From the NCBI GenBank assembly GCA_010093685.1, contig MU006233.1:620001-684000 (forward strand): 64,000 nt of DNA, given 5' to 3'. A program made the position numbers and the translations under genes. The notes below the pieces were generated by a model. The model ran no database searches and had not been told where the DNA came from. It saw only the letters and a list, made by a program, of their open reading frames with translations. This DNA is from Ophiobolus disseminans. Its lineage: Eukaryota; Ascomycota; Dothideomycetes; Pleosporales; Phaeosphaeriaceae. Positions 20,663 to 32,831 of the stretch are shown here, piece after piece (position 1 is the first letter of the stretch; each line of letters starts with the position of its first letter).

Positions 20663-23474
20663 GCTGGGGTGAGTTGACGAGGTGAGTCGGGTGTGGAAAA
20701 TGAAGTGAGGGCAGGGATCGTCGTCCATTTATAGAGGGAGGGAACTCGATTAGCGTGGAGGCTTAGAGTCTTGCACTAGCTTTTACTGTGAATGTGAATA
20801 GCAGCTGCTGTGAGTGCAGGGCTCACGTGGTCGCATGACGACATCGAGTGGTGTAATGTTCCACAAACGGTCCTGATGATTTATCGTGATTCAGTACTGT
20901 ATCATAGACATCCTGGATTGTCTAGATAGCTTGTATGCTCCGGAGCGCGTTTTGGAAGGGCAGAGATCTCTTGAATTAGGAATGTATAATTCTGCCGATT
21001 TATGAATAGCATATTCCATGGTATGATAGCGATATTATACCGCGCATGCCAAATATTGCGGAGCGGGCAATGTTGGTGAGCCAAATGACGTGTTGCAAAT
21101 TGTTGAACTAAATTGCAATGTTTGAGTTTCTCGAGACCGGTGTTGCGTTGCTGGGTCGCGATAAGTCTTCGGTGATATCATGAAGCCGCCAGTGATGGCT
21201 GTCGAAAGAACATTGGCCAATCCTTCTAACATACTCGTCGATGGGTCTCCGTTCGAACTGTTCCTTACTGACCGTATCAAAGCTGGCCGGAAGGTAGAGG
21301 TGATTCGTACGATTGATCCCTTCGTACAATATGCTGATAATGGCTTGTGTTCATGAAGGCCATCGCGATGCCTAACAATGCAGGGTCTCAGAAGGTAACA
21401 GTAATTCTGCTCGTATATGGATCGCATGGGGATGGCCAGAGGAACAGTATGTGCATTAGAATCCAAGGGCAGGTTCCTGCAAATGGAGTATGGCAAAAAG
21501 ATGAAGCGTAAAGCAGGGGCGTCGCAATGCTGATGGGCCTAGATCACCAGCGCACGGGCCACGGCCCCACCTTCCACCAACGCGTAATTCACCTCTCTTC
21601 TCTTGCATCATCCCATGCCATGACCTATATGCGCTAACGTCTGCTGGAAGCGAAATGTCTATACTGACCGCCTCATCATCAAATCACCGCATGGTACCTC
21701 CACGCTTCAGCACGCAGCATAGGTAACTTTTCTGCGTCCGACGGTCATCACGCCCAGGTCAAGCACTCGAAGACCATCGCCTCGAACACGATCTCGACTC
21801 AAGAACAACTTCTGTCCCCAATCGTTTGTGGTCACATTGGTCACCACCGTTCAGGTTTGACTTTGGAGCTTACGACCACCGAGTTGGCCACGACATAACC
21901 ACCCGATGCAAAGGAAATTTACTGACCATTGCTGGGTGTGGTCTACACTCCAGCTTCGTTCCCCACACGGAGCAAAGATGTCCGAGTGGTCACGTATAAA
22001 GAGTGTCATTCCCTACGGGTTGTCGAATTCGACACGGCCTGTCTAGGTTCTATGCACATGCAACGATGTCGCGTAGCTCATAGGCTCATAGAATACCTTG
22101 AAGGCTCTATATCCCGTTTGTAGCCTCGATAGTGACCATGACGTCTCAACCAGGCATGACGATGTTGAAAGATCGCATCACTTGGTAACACTCCCATGCA
22201 CCTTGCTGGCGGCATCTGCAGGATCACTAACATTGCGAGATCAGTATCATGTCGGAAGTGATATTCGCGGTCATGACATGGCGGTATCACGAGACGATGT
22301 ATGGGCGCTCCGCAGGTCGCGAGTCCTCGCACGAACTGCGTCCCTGAGCCGCCATACTCGACTTACCTGCCTCGGGCGAATGACCCCTGAAATACGCTCT
22401 AGTCCACAGCGACCCTCTTTTATGAATCCGTCGTAAGACTTTGATTTTACTGCGGGCCGCTAACGCTGCAAATTCGGAGACTTTGAAGAGGCTGCTAGCG
22501 TCCGTATCACGCATTGCCGGACAAGATCGGCAGCAACAGCGATGAGTGTTGGTCATCTCGGAGTCCTTATCGCAATACTCTGGAGAGCAAAGACACTGGA
22601 TATACACGAAATTCCAACTCATTGAAGCACTTAACAGCAAGCAGTTATGATGGCACGCCGAAAACGCATCGGCAATACATGATTTGGGTTCGGGACGATG
22701 ATGGGAACATCTGAAGCTCTGTGCCCACGCCGATCATGGTGAGATACCTTGGTCATCCGAAAAGCTTAGCAAGGATGCAAGAGTTGATGTGTCGGGTTTG
22801 CCCGGGCCTGCCTCGCTCCGGTAAATCCTCCCGGTTAGATACACAAATCTGATTGGCCGAGCAATCATTACGAGCCGAACTGATCAAAGACCACATCCCC
22901 TCGCCGTATACAGGAATCAACGTCCGAGCCCAGGAATTATCATATCCGCATCTTGGGTAAGAAGTTCAATTCAGTTCGTTTCTCATTATCAGGTATGACA
23001 AAATCTAAATTTGTGTGGTGGGGCTGACTTGCACGAACATAATACTACCCTGGTGTTGTCGGCGGTTATCCATAAGTTTCCCGGTCATGAACATCGAAGG
23101 AATTTTTGAACGATCGCTTTGCGGTCCGAGTGCCATTTTTCTGATTGGTGTCGGAGAGTAGCCAACACGCGATTTCGTCACTGCCATGATGTTTGCCGGC
23201 TTCCACAAGCCTCCAATGCATACCGTTGCATAGCGACGTTTCGATCAGGCCAGGCCAGAAGCCTTGAACTGACACCGGGGCTTCACAGTCTTCAAGTAAC
23301 GCGACATTTTTAGTTTGCTCCAGCTATTTATGAAGCGCGTTTCTCTCTCCGAATTCACAGTTAACTTACTTCCTCCACACTTCGCCATTAAACAACACAC
23401 CTCCCTACGCGGTCTACCGCATCGCCTACTTACATTTTGAATCCATACTTCTGGTTCTAAAATTTGCCCTCAAT
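20663..23474. other. Long intergenic region, no gene recognised
   Basis: About 2.8 kb. The frames are short and mostly lack an ATG. One minus-strand frame at 21035-21496 has a locally protein-like stretch but no start codon, domain or splice partners. The last few hundred bases should include the promoter of the downstream transporter. Confidence 0.45.
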
Positions 23475-25369
23475 ATGCGCTTCTACCGTAGAAAGACGGA
23501 AGAGGTCCAGGAGAAAGCCAACCCTGTCGACCATACCCCGATGACCACACCTCCACGAGGCAATTCTTATACCGCAGAGGATGTTGCTCCTCATGGACGT
23601 GTACCTGCAATTGCAGTAATTCTTGGAGCCGTGGCCAGTATTGGAGGTTTGTCAATCCGACAGGCGTTGATGCATTGATGCTAACACCAGCAAGGGTTCA
23701 TGTTCGGTTATGAGAGTGGACAGATTAGCGGATTCCTTGCCATGCCCGACTTTATTGAGCGTTTCGGTGACAACGGAGAGTTTTCCGCTGTTCGTCAGGG
23801 CACCATTGTCGGTCTTCTTGCGTAAGTCCAGCCTACCATTGTGGAAATCTATCTGACCTTCATTTAGTATCGGAACTTTGATTGGATGCCTGTGCTCCGC
23901 ACCACTAGCCGATACCTACGGTCGACGTCTTACAATTTCTGGCTCTGCGTTCTTCTACATCGTCGGCGTGATCATCGAGATCACCAGCAAGAGGGTGTGG
24001 GTTCAGTTTGCGATGGGTCGCTTTACAGCTGGTCTCGGAATTGGCGCACTTTCTACAGTCGTTCCAATGTACCAATCCGAATCCATCCCAAAACGCATCC
24101 GTGGAGCAGCGGTCAGCTCTTACCAACTCTTCATCACCCTCGGTATCTGGACTGCTTATATGATCAACTATGGCACCGTCGACGGTTACAACAACAGTGC
24201 TCAGTGGAGAATTCCTAATGGCTTGTCGGCACTCTGGGCAATTCTTCTTGGCAGCACCATCCTTTTGCTCCCGGAATCTCCGCGTTACGCCTACCGCAAG
24301 GGCCGCGTTGATGAAGCGCGTATGAACATGGCACGTCTAAATGGCGTTGATCCACATTCTGCTTTCATCAACGAGGAGATCCGCGAGATCCAAGAAAAGC
24401 TGGAGGCTGAATCTGCAGGTGGAGACCATCCTTGGCATGAGATCTTCACCGGTCCTCGTATGCTTTATCGAACTCTTCTTGGAATGGTACTTCAGGCTGG
24501 TCAACAGCTCACTGGTGCAAATTACTTCGTAAGTTTCCAGCGTTTAGCTCATCATTAGATCCATGCTGACCTGAATCAGTTCTATTACGGCACTACTATC
24601 TTTGCTGCGACCGGTCTCGAAAACTCCTACGTCACCTCAATCATTCTTGGAACTGTCAACGTCGTAGCTACGATCGCCGGACTCTGGATTGTCGAGAATG
24701 TCGGTCGCCGTAAGGCCATGATGGCTGGTGCCGCCTGGATGGGAGCATGCCTTTTCATCTACGCGTTTGTTGGCCACTACCAGCTCGATCAGGACTTCCC
24801 GCAAAGAACACCCCAGGCTGGAAACATTATGATCGTATTCACCTGCCTGTTCATCGCAGCTTTCGCCACTACCTGGGGTCCATTAGTATGGGTAAGAAGA
24901 TTCGTTTTAAGATTAATTGAGTGCCCGAGCTAACACATATCTATAGGCCATCGTCGGTGAACTTTACCCTGCCCGCTACCGCGCCGTCTGCATGGCGTTG
25001 GCGACAGCCAGCAATTGGCTCTTCAACTTCTTCATCTCATTCTTCTCGACCATGATCACGAAGAAGATCGACTACTTCTACGGCCTCGTATTCGGCACCT
25101 GCTGCTTTGCGCTCTTCTTCATCGTCTACTTCTTCATGATCGAGACTAAAGGTCGTTCGCTGGAGGAAATCGACACGATGTATGTCCTCCACGTCAACCC
25201 GATCACGAGCTCCAAGTTCGACGCCGCATCGCTTCGCAAAGATGGCCTCATCGATACGGATAGGCTACATATGGGAGCGGGAGGAAGGACATTCAGTAAG
25301 GCAGAGCAAGCGGGTCATACGCGGGGTGGCGTTCTTGAGCATGCGGAACGGCCAGAACTCCAAGTGTAG
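23475..25369 (+). CDS. MFS sugar transporter (hexose/monosaccharide porter type)
   Basis: Five exons (23475-23646, 23695-23821, 23868-24528, 24580-24891, 24947-25369) give 564 residues. Introns are 46-55 bp. Sugar porter signatures in order: GGFMFGYESGQISGF in TM1, rebuilt across intron 1; ADTYGRRLTI; GRFTAGLGIGALSTVVPMYQSE; PKRIRGA; PESPRYAYRKGRVDEA; QQLTGANYFFYYG across intron 3; GELYPARYRA; and ETKGRSLEEID. The QQLTGANYF/FYYG block at TM7 is typical of active hexose transporters. A hydrophilic C-terminal tail of about 55 residues is probably cytoplasmic. Substrate specificity cannot be set. Confidence 0.93.
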
Positions 25370-26052
25370 GCGACAGCAGATCGATGTTTGAAGCTATCTA
25401 CGAAAGAGATCTCTTGTGAACGCAGCTTTATATGGCAGAGATTACGGTATTTAAGACGCTCGTCTTCATCTAGCGCTTCTCCATAAGAGTGCTTCAGTCA
25501 TCATTTCTGAGCTGTGAAAGCAGTCCTAGATCGTAATAATAACCTGATATTCATTCGTACTAAGTTCATACCCGATTTCAACAACGATTATGGCCTTCGT
25601 AAAAGCTTGCTTGGATGCAGGAGCCTCTGTCACGCTAAGTGTTCTCAACATCTCTGCTTTCATTCAACTCCGGTATTTCATCTACTGACGACTCATGGGT
25701 ATTCATGCATGCAAATATAGCAGTGCTTTCTTGACGCCATACATTTGCTATCATATTACAGTGGTACGGCAAACATAAGACCCCACTACTCGTTTCAAGT
25801 ATACTGCTCATCTATCATTCATTCGTCAATGTCTTCTTCCATGCATTGCCGTCTTTTCAAAACATGTTGGGCAACAGAATCACCAGTCCCATATGTCTGA
25901 TTAATGTCATTCATTCATTCTTCCAAGCCAATTTATCCCAACCACTTTGTTTCTGTTTCACGCCACCGATGTGGTGGTGCACGTTGGGACCATCTCTACG
26001 TTCTGTTCGCTCCTCGGCTCAATGAATACGTGCTTCAGCCTGCATAGCGCCT
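25370..26052. other. Convergent intergenic region
   Basis: About 680 bp between the transporter and a broken F-box-like gene on the other strand. ATTC-rich stretches (for example tcattcattcattcttcc near 25910) are low complexity. No gene was recognised. Confidence 0.4.
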
Positions 26053-27326
26053 TCAAAGTTCTTCCTCCAGTCCAATGAACGAAGCCCATATCCTACAGGG
26101 CTTCTCAATAACCTCGAACTTAACACTGGGTGTCTTGGCGTGTAGTTCTTCCCGGCACCAAGTAACGATTGGATACCGCAATTGCTGTGCGCTTAGTCCC
26201 GTCATTCTCAGCAGATATCCCAGTGCCTTTTGAAGTGACAATGTAAACCTCTCAAGAGCTCTGCAACGCAGTATAGCACGAACCGGAACGACTTCTTGCA
26301 TGGCATCAACAGATTTGAAGATCCATTTTTTCCCCTTGAGATTCCCCTCCTGCTCAAAAGTAGTGAATATGCCGACTTCTAACAGAATGGATTTGAGAGC
26401 AGAATAGTGAGCGACTATTTGCTCCGATGTTGACAGCCGATCTGTTCGTGCTATCTATCCATCTTCAACAAGAAGGCCGTTGGGTCTGGCACGGGTTAGG
26501 TCTGCCGAAGCGGCCCACGTTGCATTATTTTGGAGGACCAGATGTGTGATCGAGCAGAAAGCTGTTTCCTTTGGAATCCGACACAGGAATTCGGAAAATC
26601 TACTAATTCCGGCTCTATCGAGGTGAACGGCAAGAATACTGGGATGCACTCCTCAAAGAACTGGTGGTTGACGTAGCATAGAGCTGGAAGTATGTGCGAA
26701 ACATCGCTTTGCATCAATCCGCGGCGGTTCATCATCTTTGGACGAACCACAATAATATTGGGAAGAGGAGCAAAGTGTGAGTTCCAGATCATGTCTCGCA
26801 ACTCTTGAGGGATTTTCATGAGGCATAGATACAAGTATTCTCCGGGGCACTCCTCCTTTAGAGCTCTCTGCATCTGAACAAGCATCTTCTGCGTTTGCTG
26901 CTCAACGTCGTCCAATTCGTACACACTCAGACGATCTGCAGAGAATAACCATCGACCGCGGTTGCGGATCAACTGTTGAGTTTGTTGTTGAATGTTCCGA
27001 CTCCCGATGTGGGTTTTCTTCTTTGTTCTCCGCTCTTCCTCCAAAGACTTCAATTGTTCGTGCATGCGCTTCCTATCATACGTAGATTCGCGTTCGCTGT
27101 CGCTATCGGTATTGGGGTGCAACTCGCTAGCGGCATAGTCCGGTTGCTGATGTGTAAGGTTCTCCGGGTCTTTACAAGATACGCCATCCGTTGATGACGG
27201 GCGCAATTTGCCCAAAAGACTCGATCGACTTGTTGATCGCCTTCCTGGTGATTGGTCGCTGGAGCCCGGAGACTTTTGTCGCAAAGCAACAACGGTATGC
27301 GTGGTGCGCCGGACGAATTTACGCAT
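26053..27326 (-). pseudogene. Broken F-box-like (LPxELRDMIW) gene
   Basis: The gene starts at the ATG at 27326 with a basic, Ser-rich N terminus. At about residue 170 it enters the motif IPQELRDMIWNSHFA and then ALCYVNHQFFEECIPVF, typical of the F-box-like family widespread in dothideomycetes. Just after VF, at about 26640, the family-like continuation (HLDRAGISRFSEFLCRIP) is in another frame, so a one- or two-base indel is inferred. That frame then meets an in-frame TAG at 26455-26457. It resumes without further stops to 26053, including VRAILRCRALERFTLSLQKA. With two lesions the gene is best read as a pseudogene, though an intron spanning the TAG cannot be fully excluded. Confidence 0.75.
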
Positions 27327-27808
27327 GTTGGCTCCTTTGTCGGGAATATGCCGAATGATAAGGTTGAATGATAGGATTGATCGTGACAGGTGAGTTGGAG
27401 AAGAGGGTGACGGGCTGCAACCAACAACAGCAAATGAGTATTGTGGGGGCGGATATCGAAAGAGGAGGAGCGTGAGATTGGTCTTAGGGACAAAACACTA
27501 AAACCACGATGACGCAAGCTTGAAGAGCGTGCTTGCCGTTCCATGAGTGCGTTACCCACAAACATGCACAGTGGGATCAATGTATTCTCAGTAAAGCATC
27601 GAGGAAGCGAATGAGCAACATCCCTGGTGTTTGTAATATAAGCTACGTCAACACTACGTACGTCCCGCGGCATAGCTCCTCACATGAATTATTGTCATAA
27701 CATATACTTCTTTTACATCTTCTTTCAAAACACATCTATACCTATCTTGCAAAGCTTTCGATTACTTTAACATAAGACTTCGGTAAAATTCGACCATGCT
27801 TGCGCTCC
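27327..27808. other. Intergenic between two F-box-like genes
   Basis: About 480 bp, presumably the promoter of the broken gene and the 3' flank of the next. No further feature was seen. Confidence 0.4.
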
Positions 27809-28883
27809 CTACAAGTCATATGGTGTCCAGTAACGTACTCGACGAGGCTGTCGAGTATACTGAAGGACCACATCTTGTTTCCTCGGCTTCTGAAGGATCT
27901 CTCGCACAATCATCTGCCCTAGGCTCTCCGCTGCCTGGATAGCTGCTTCTATGTAATAGTCAGTATGCTCAATGATGATCACCTTAAGCTCCTGGCAATC
28001 GAGAAGACGCGCCAGTCGGAATCTCTCGAACAAGTCTTCGGCAGAGCAAGGTACAGAAGTCAACCCGTCCTCGTAATCGCCAGATGCGACCTTGTATGTA
28101 AGACTCGCGTAGTGAAAGGTGAGCTTGATCGTGTGCAAGCCGGAACACTGGGCGGCCAGCCCCAGGTCCGCGTTCTTCTCGTAACCTTTCGGGAAGCGAC
28201 CAAAGTAGTCGAAGTTCAGCTGTCGACAGAGACTCAAACGACCAGGGGCGGCTTTCAAAAACGCTTGGAGGAAGTTTTTGTCGTGGATGGATGCAACCAT
28301 GAAAGTTGAGCCCTCGATCAACACCGCAATGGTCTTTTCCGTGGTCTTCTCTGACGTCAGACAGATAGGTGGCAGAAACCTCGGCCGGATAGGGTCATCC
28401 TTAGCGCTCACATACTCGCGCAATTTGATGGTAGTACACAGGTAGCGCTCACTGGATCCTGCAGGCGAGGTATACGGCTGGTCGTGGATGGCAAGATCCC
28501 ATATAATCAGACGGGTTTCTTCAGGAAGCTCCATGAATCGGTGAAAATTCGAAATCAGTGGTGTAACCACAGGTGTGACTGTATCCGTAGGATGATCATC
28601 GCCAAGATTATTGTCGTCATTCAGCGAGCTGTCGTTGATGACTATCTAGATGTTAGCCAGTTCCGGCGCCAGTCATCCACGCCGACATACCTGATACGTC
28701 CGCTTCCAAAGGACCAAGACGAACGGCGTCATTGTATTTTCGCGATGTTGTGTTCTGCACAGCACTACCTCGCTGGTCTTCAAGAGGCGGGAAATCCGTT
28801 GCATGGAAGATGTATAGGACGTGAGACGGAAATGGAGTATGACTTCGCGAGGCTTGCTTAGCTGTGATGATTATAATCGTCAT
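27809..28883 (-). CDS. F-box-like protein of the local 'RLLDC' family
   Basis: Two exons on the minus strand, 28883-28691 and 28641-27809, giving 341 residues. The 49-bp phase-1 intron has a GTATGT donor and a GGCTAAC branch site. An N-terminal region of about 95 variable residues leads to FHRFMELPEETRLIIWDLAI, the F-box-like helix. Family positions follow: CLTSEKTTEKTIAVLIEGSTFMV, AAPGRLSLCRQLNFDYFGRFP, LAAQCSGLHTIKLTFHY, and RLARLLDCQELKVIIIEH. It shares this order with the intact gene at 43652 and the broken one at 31782. F-box proteins recruit substrates to SCF ubiquitin ligases; whether this divergent family binds Skp1 is unproven. The ATG at 28883 is the first in frame, so the true start could be further in. 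Confidence 0.72.
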
Positions 28884-29444
28884 GGTAATTCAGATTCTAA
28901 ACTGTTTCAATAACAACAGCCACCTGGATTTAGCTTACTCAAATCCGAGCTTACATGAAAGGAGGATATTGAAATGATTGTCCACCGCCTTTCGGTGGCG
29001 CAATTTGAGGGTCCGATCGTACTGCACAAGATTGCGGAAGTGCTGTTGATAGTGGACTGTGTCGTAGTATACGGTCGAAGCTTACTCGGCGCCATCATGA
29101 ATTATATATCATAAGGAGAGGCTCGGGGATTAGATAGTCGGGCCTTGAAGATGAGAAGAGAGAAAGGGAAGAGCGGCTCAATAAGGCAGGCAGGCAAATC
29201 AGTGATTTTCACAGTGACTACGTCTCGAGAAGAGATGGTATGGCTCCATACGAATAGATTCATAAAGGCTAGATTGTTTATGAGCTGAAAACGCTCCTAT
29301 CAGTTTGGGAAACCGTTCCTGAGTCACACGACAACCAACAAATGAATTGGGCGCATCAAGGCCTTCACTCCGCACAAGAGGGAAACGACTAGTAGTTTAC
29401 TTTACTTAAATTTGTAGAGTCACCAGATACTAGGCATTCAGAAC
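28884..29444. other. Intergenic, no gene recognised
   Basis: About 560 bp with nothing identifiable. It is probably the promoter of the minus-strand gene before it. Confidence 0.4.
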
Positions 29445-30868
29445 TTAGCATCTTGGAAAATAACTGTCACACGCGGGGTAAAATTTAAGGACTCGAGCCT
29501 GGCTTGTCTTGACCAGTATATGATATGTGAACCAATGGGCCCGCCACTCGAGCAGCTTCCCATTCGAGCCATTGGCGTCCGAATGCATGACACCTCGGTT
29601 GGCATCATGCTTGGCCAGGTGCACCGTTATCGTGACCAGCTTCGGCATGTGGTCCTTCTTCCTCGCTGCCACCACCCTCTCCAAGAACTCGAAGAGGTCC
29701 TCGCCCGGGAAGTCGATTTCGAGGTGTTTGAGGGCAGATGGGAGGATTCTCGAGATAGGCGGGAGCTACCCCTTCTTGTTGGGAGCGGCGAGGAGTTGCG
29801 CATATGGGATGCGCATATGCTTCAAGCTCCTGAAGCGCGTGAAGGTGGAGGCATTGATGGGCTGGACATGCTCCAGCATGCCGTTTTCAAGTTGTTTCGC
29901 TACGCCGAAAGTGAAGGACTCGATGTTGGGGCAGGCCCTGTGCACGCGCCGGACAAGGGGTGTAGTTGTCCTAGGTTGGTTGAGCTGAGAACTTCCCGGT
30001 TTGCGGTTCTCTCTTGCTCAAGTCTGAAAACGAAACAAGCGAGTCTCGTACAGCGTGCGAAGAAGTCGATCATATTGTCGTCAATATCCGAACCGCCCGG
30101 TTCGTCTGGTTTGAAGAGAGCAGTGGTGGTACGGTGGATGGTGAGCTTGGAGATCGTAGGGTTGTTGCCTACACCGACTTCTGGGACTTCGATACGACAC
30201 CTGGTGCTGATCTGTAGGTGCCTGAGGGTAGACAGACAGGGTATACAGTACGGCAGCAAGTGAGTGCACCGGGAGAGAGTGTTCAATTGCGCGAATGCGG
30301 GCACCAGGGAAGGGTTGTTCATAACCAAGCCCGCTTCTCCCGGAAAGATTTTGTGCAGCGCGGTCTCGCCTTCTTCGTATTCACCCAGATTATATGTATC
30401 AAGCACCAGAACTTCGAGCTTTCGCAAGCGCTTCAAAAATTGGCCAGCAGGTTGGCTTTCAGAATCGAAGGCAGTTGTGTCTGTCAATGTTGATGGAGTA
30501 GGTTGAGATGCGGCCCTAGGTACGTTGATCTCGGAGACTACAATTCTGGCAAACCTGACGTAGTCGCACAAGTCTGACCGCTCAACCATGGTGCGGAGGA
30601 AGAACGCCAGGAAGAACTGTTCAGCCTCGTTGACTGATTAACTTCGAGTGCCATCTGCGTTTTCAGAGCTGAGGACGTTGACCAAGGAATAAAGGCTCCA
30701 TTCAGCGGCTTCTCGGAGATTCTTCCAGACTATAGTGACTGCCGGGAGTTGATTTTCCTCCAAGTGATCCGTCACGTTGCTGAGCAACTCATTGGGGAGA
30801 CGATCGATTGCCAATCCTATTGTGTCGTTGCGAGGAAGCCCAGGGGGCAGAATAGTGGAAGGATTCAT
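29445..30868 (-). pseudogene. Broken F-box / LRR-like gene
   Basis: From the ATG at 30868 (MNPSTILPPGLP) the frame gives a classical F-box, AIDRLPNELLSNVTDHLEE, with WKNLREAAEWSLYSLV after it. Three lesions follow. A TAA stands in frame at 30638-30640, and reading continues in the same frame into EAEQFFLAFFLRTMVERSDL. Near 29985-30010 the LRR-like sequence changes frame, because ACPNIESFTFGVAKQLENG is in a different frame from the preceding part. A TAG stands in that second frame at 29766-29768, before ISRILPSALKHLEIDFPGED. The layout (F-box, then leucine-rich segments such as LRKLEVLVLDTY and LSTLRHLQI) is that of fungal F-box/LRR proteins. It is not obviously of the RLLDC type. An in-frame start also exists upstream at 31021. 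Confidence 0.75.
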
Positions 30869-31781
30869 CCTAACAAGACGCGACTTCGAGCGGTCGACGA
30901 TGCTTCTGCACGTCACGAGTCTTATTAGCAAGATGTCGCAAAGTTGGTCGCGCGACGAACGGCGCAGGCCACGCCCACTGCTCTTAGGCGATGTCAGACT
31001 ATCAGCTATATCAACGTTCATGCTACAACTGCAAGAAGGTCGGCCTTTTTGTAGTTCGACAGGCGATACCCCCCCTACCGAGCTCACGAGGACCTTGCTC
31101 TCGATCGATCAGTTCAGAGAACTTGACCGATGGATCGCAGACCCAGTAGAGCTCAGCACGCAGAGCGCGACATGGGTACTTGCGCGTGGCCTGTCGCCGG
31201 AACCCTCGCATATAATTCAACAGTGTCACGTACCTGAGGTGTATCCGGGTATAGTAAGCTGTATATTATACTTGACAATTTAGGGGAGAGAATTTGGCGG
31301 GCTGTCGTGCGGGGGTGGTTGAAGGTGGAGGGGAGAGAGGAAGTCGAGGACGAAGGGCAAAATAGCTCAGTGCGCCAAAACACCATCCCAACTATTCAAC
31401 CACTGTGCGGGGAAGAAAACTCGGGGGGTCGCCGGTCGCACAATTGCTCCGGCTTTCCTCTCTCCCCTCCCACGCACCCATAGCAACAAGAGCGAGTGGA
31501 AAGATACTTTCGATCTTCCAACTAGATCCCGACAACCCACTGGCGATAGAGCGGCGTATAGTATCTGCGGGGGTTATGAGTCTCTTTCGGTCACCACCGA
31601 AGATATAACGAGTCTGTGCGACCTTCCCCTGATCGCCCCATCACCGCAACCCCAAAGGAGCGCAGCGACCATCGACAAATCGCGTCGGGCTGAGCTTCCT
31701 CTCTCTTGAAGCCAGAGCATCAAGAGCAAGCGAGTGCCTTCCTCTGATAACCATCAGTCTCGCTGGTATCGGCTGCGCAAG
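30869..31781. other. Divergent intergenic region between two pseudogenes
   Basis: About 0.9 kb. The nearest minus-strand frame extends in from 31021 or 31087, but its reading upstream of 30868 shows no domain. Nothing else was recognised. Confidence 0.4.
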
Positions 31782-32831
31782 ATGAACCAGGCCACCTCAA
31801 CAGAGAACGACGTACTTCAGTCCTTTGGTAGGCCCGCTCCACTGCTTACACATACTCTTACTAACCTCAGATAGTCCCAGACGCAATGGCAGACTCGAAA
31901 GTTCTCACTGTCCCAGCGAACGAGGACCACCGTCTTGTTTTGCCCAGCGCGCCGTCTGTCTCCTGCCAGCCACCGCTGGATCGAGACATCGAAGACACTC
32001 CTCCTCTTTCAGACACTCCGCGCGAACACCTCTCGTACATATACTCAGATGACCGCGCCAATGGCATTGATCCTCCTTGCATACTCGGAAAGCTGCCGCT
32101 CGAGCTCCGCGAGATGATTTAGGAGGCGGCGATGCGTGCAGAAGAATACCTCGACCAGTACTTCTCTTACAGAATCATGAACGGTAACGCTCGCTCCTGG
32201 CACTGGGATGGAAGATACGTTGAGAGCTTCTGTCGCAAGCTGTGCTACGTGTCGAAATCCACGAGGGATGAAACCATAGCAGTCTTTATACGCAATACGC
32301 AGTTTGTGATTTTCGATGCCTGGAGTCGTGAGCATTTCTGCAAATTTGTCGCTTCTGTTGCACATGGGACAGATACGTACGCGAGCTGCGTTTCGAAAGC
32401 TTCGCTGAACCTTCCGATGACGATACCCAGGGTTTTGTAGCGGCAATAACAAACCTTCAACTTGCCACCGCTTGTCGTGGCTTGCGAGTTGTGCGATTGC
32501 GGGTCCCGTACACGTTTCCCGGCATCCGCCGATACCTGGTGTCACACACAAGGCACATCCTGCCGAGGCAGCAGTTGAGACATGTAAGCTTCGCATGCTC
32601 TTGGACTGTAAGTTGTTACACAAAATCACATGGGAGCTTGATGTATTATGTGCAGAGGAGGGACATCTACAAGAGTTCAATCTTGCCTGTTGGACAAGGG
32701 GCGCATTTGCGAAGGCCAATCGCAGAATTGAGGTTGACCTTGTGTGGCTGGACCTCAATGACGATGGCCCTGACTGGGAAACAAGTCGTGCAATATTCGT
32801 CCTAGGTAATGGATCTCGAGCTTGGGTATGA
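31782..32831 (+). pseudogene. Broken F-box-like gene of the 'RLLDC' family
   Basis: Exon 1 (31782-31827, 46 nt) is joined in phase 1 to an exon starting at 31875; the intron is 47 bp with a TTACTAAC branch site. Exon 2 gives VLTVPANEDHRLVLPSAP and then LGKLPLELREMI. There a TAG at 32120-32122 replaces the family's tryptophan codon (TGG in the paralogue at 43652). Reading goes on in frame through LCYVSKSTRDETIAVFIRNT. A frameshift near 32375 leads to VRELRFESF, and a second near 32560-32585 leads to LRMLLDCKLLHKITWEL and the end at 32831. The intact gene at 43652 has the same short first exon, the same intron phase, and VCTIPAEEDTRLLWLDPS at the matching place, so the two are clear paralogues. 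Confidence 0.82.

Noticed and set aside
20210..20677. 155-codon plus-strand frame across the hairpin array
   Set aside because: Its peptide just mirrors the repeats, has no domain, and the DNA-level pairing is a stronger explanation.
21035..21496. Protein-like minus-strand frame of about 150 codons
   Set aside because: No ATG at its start, no recognised motif, and no splice partners found.
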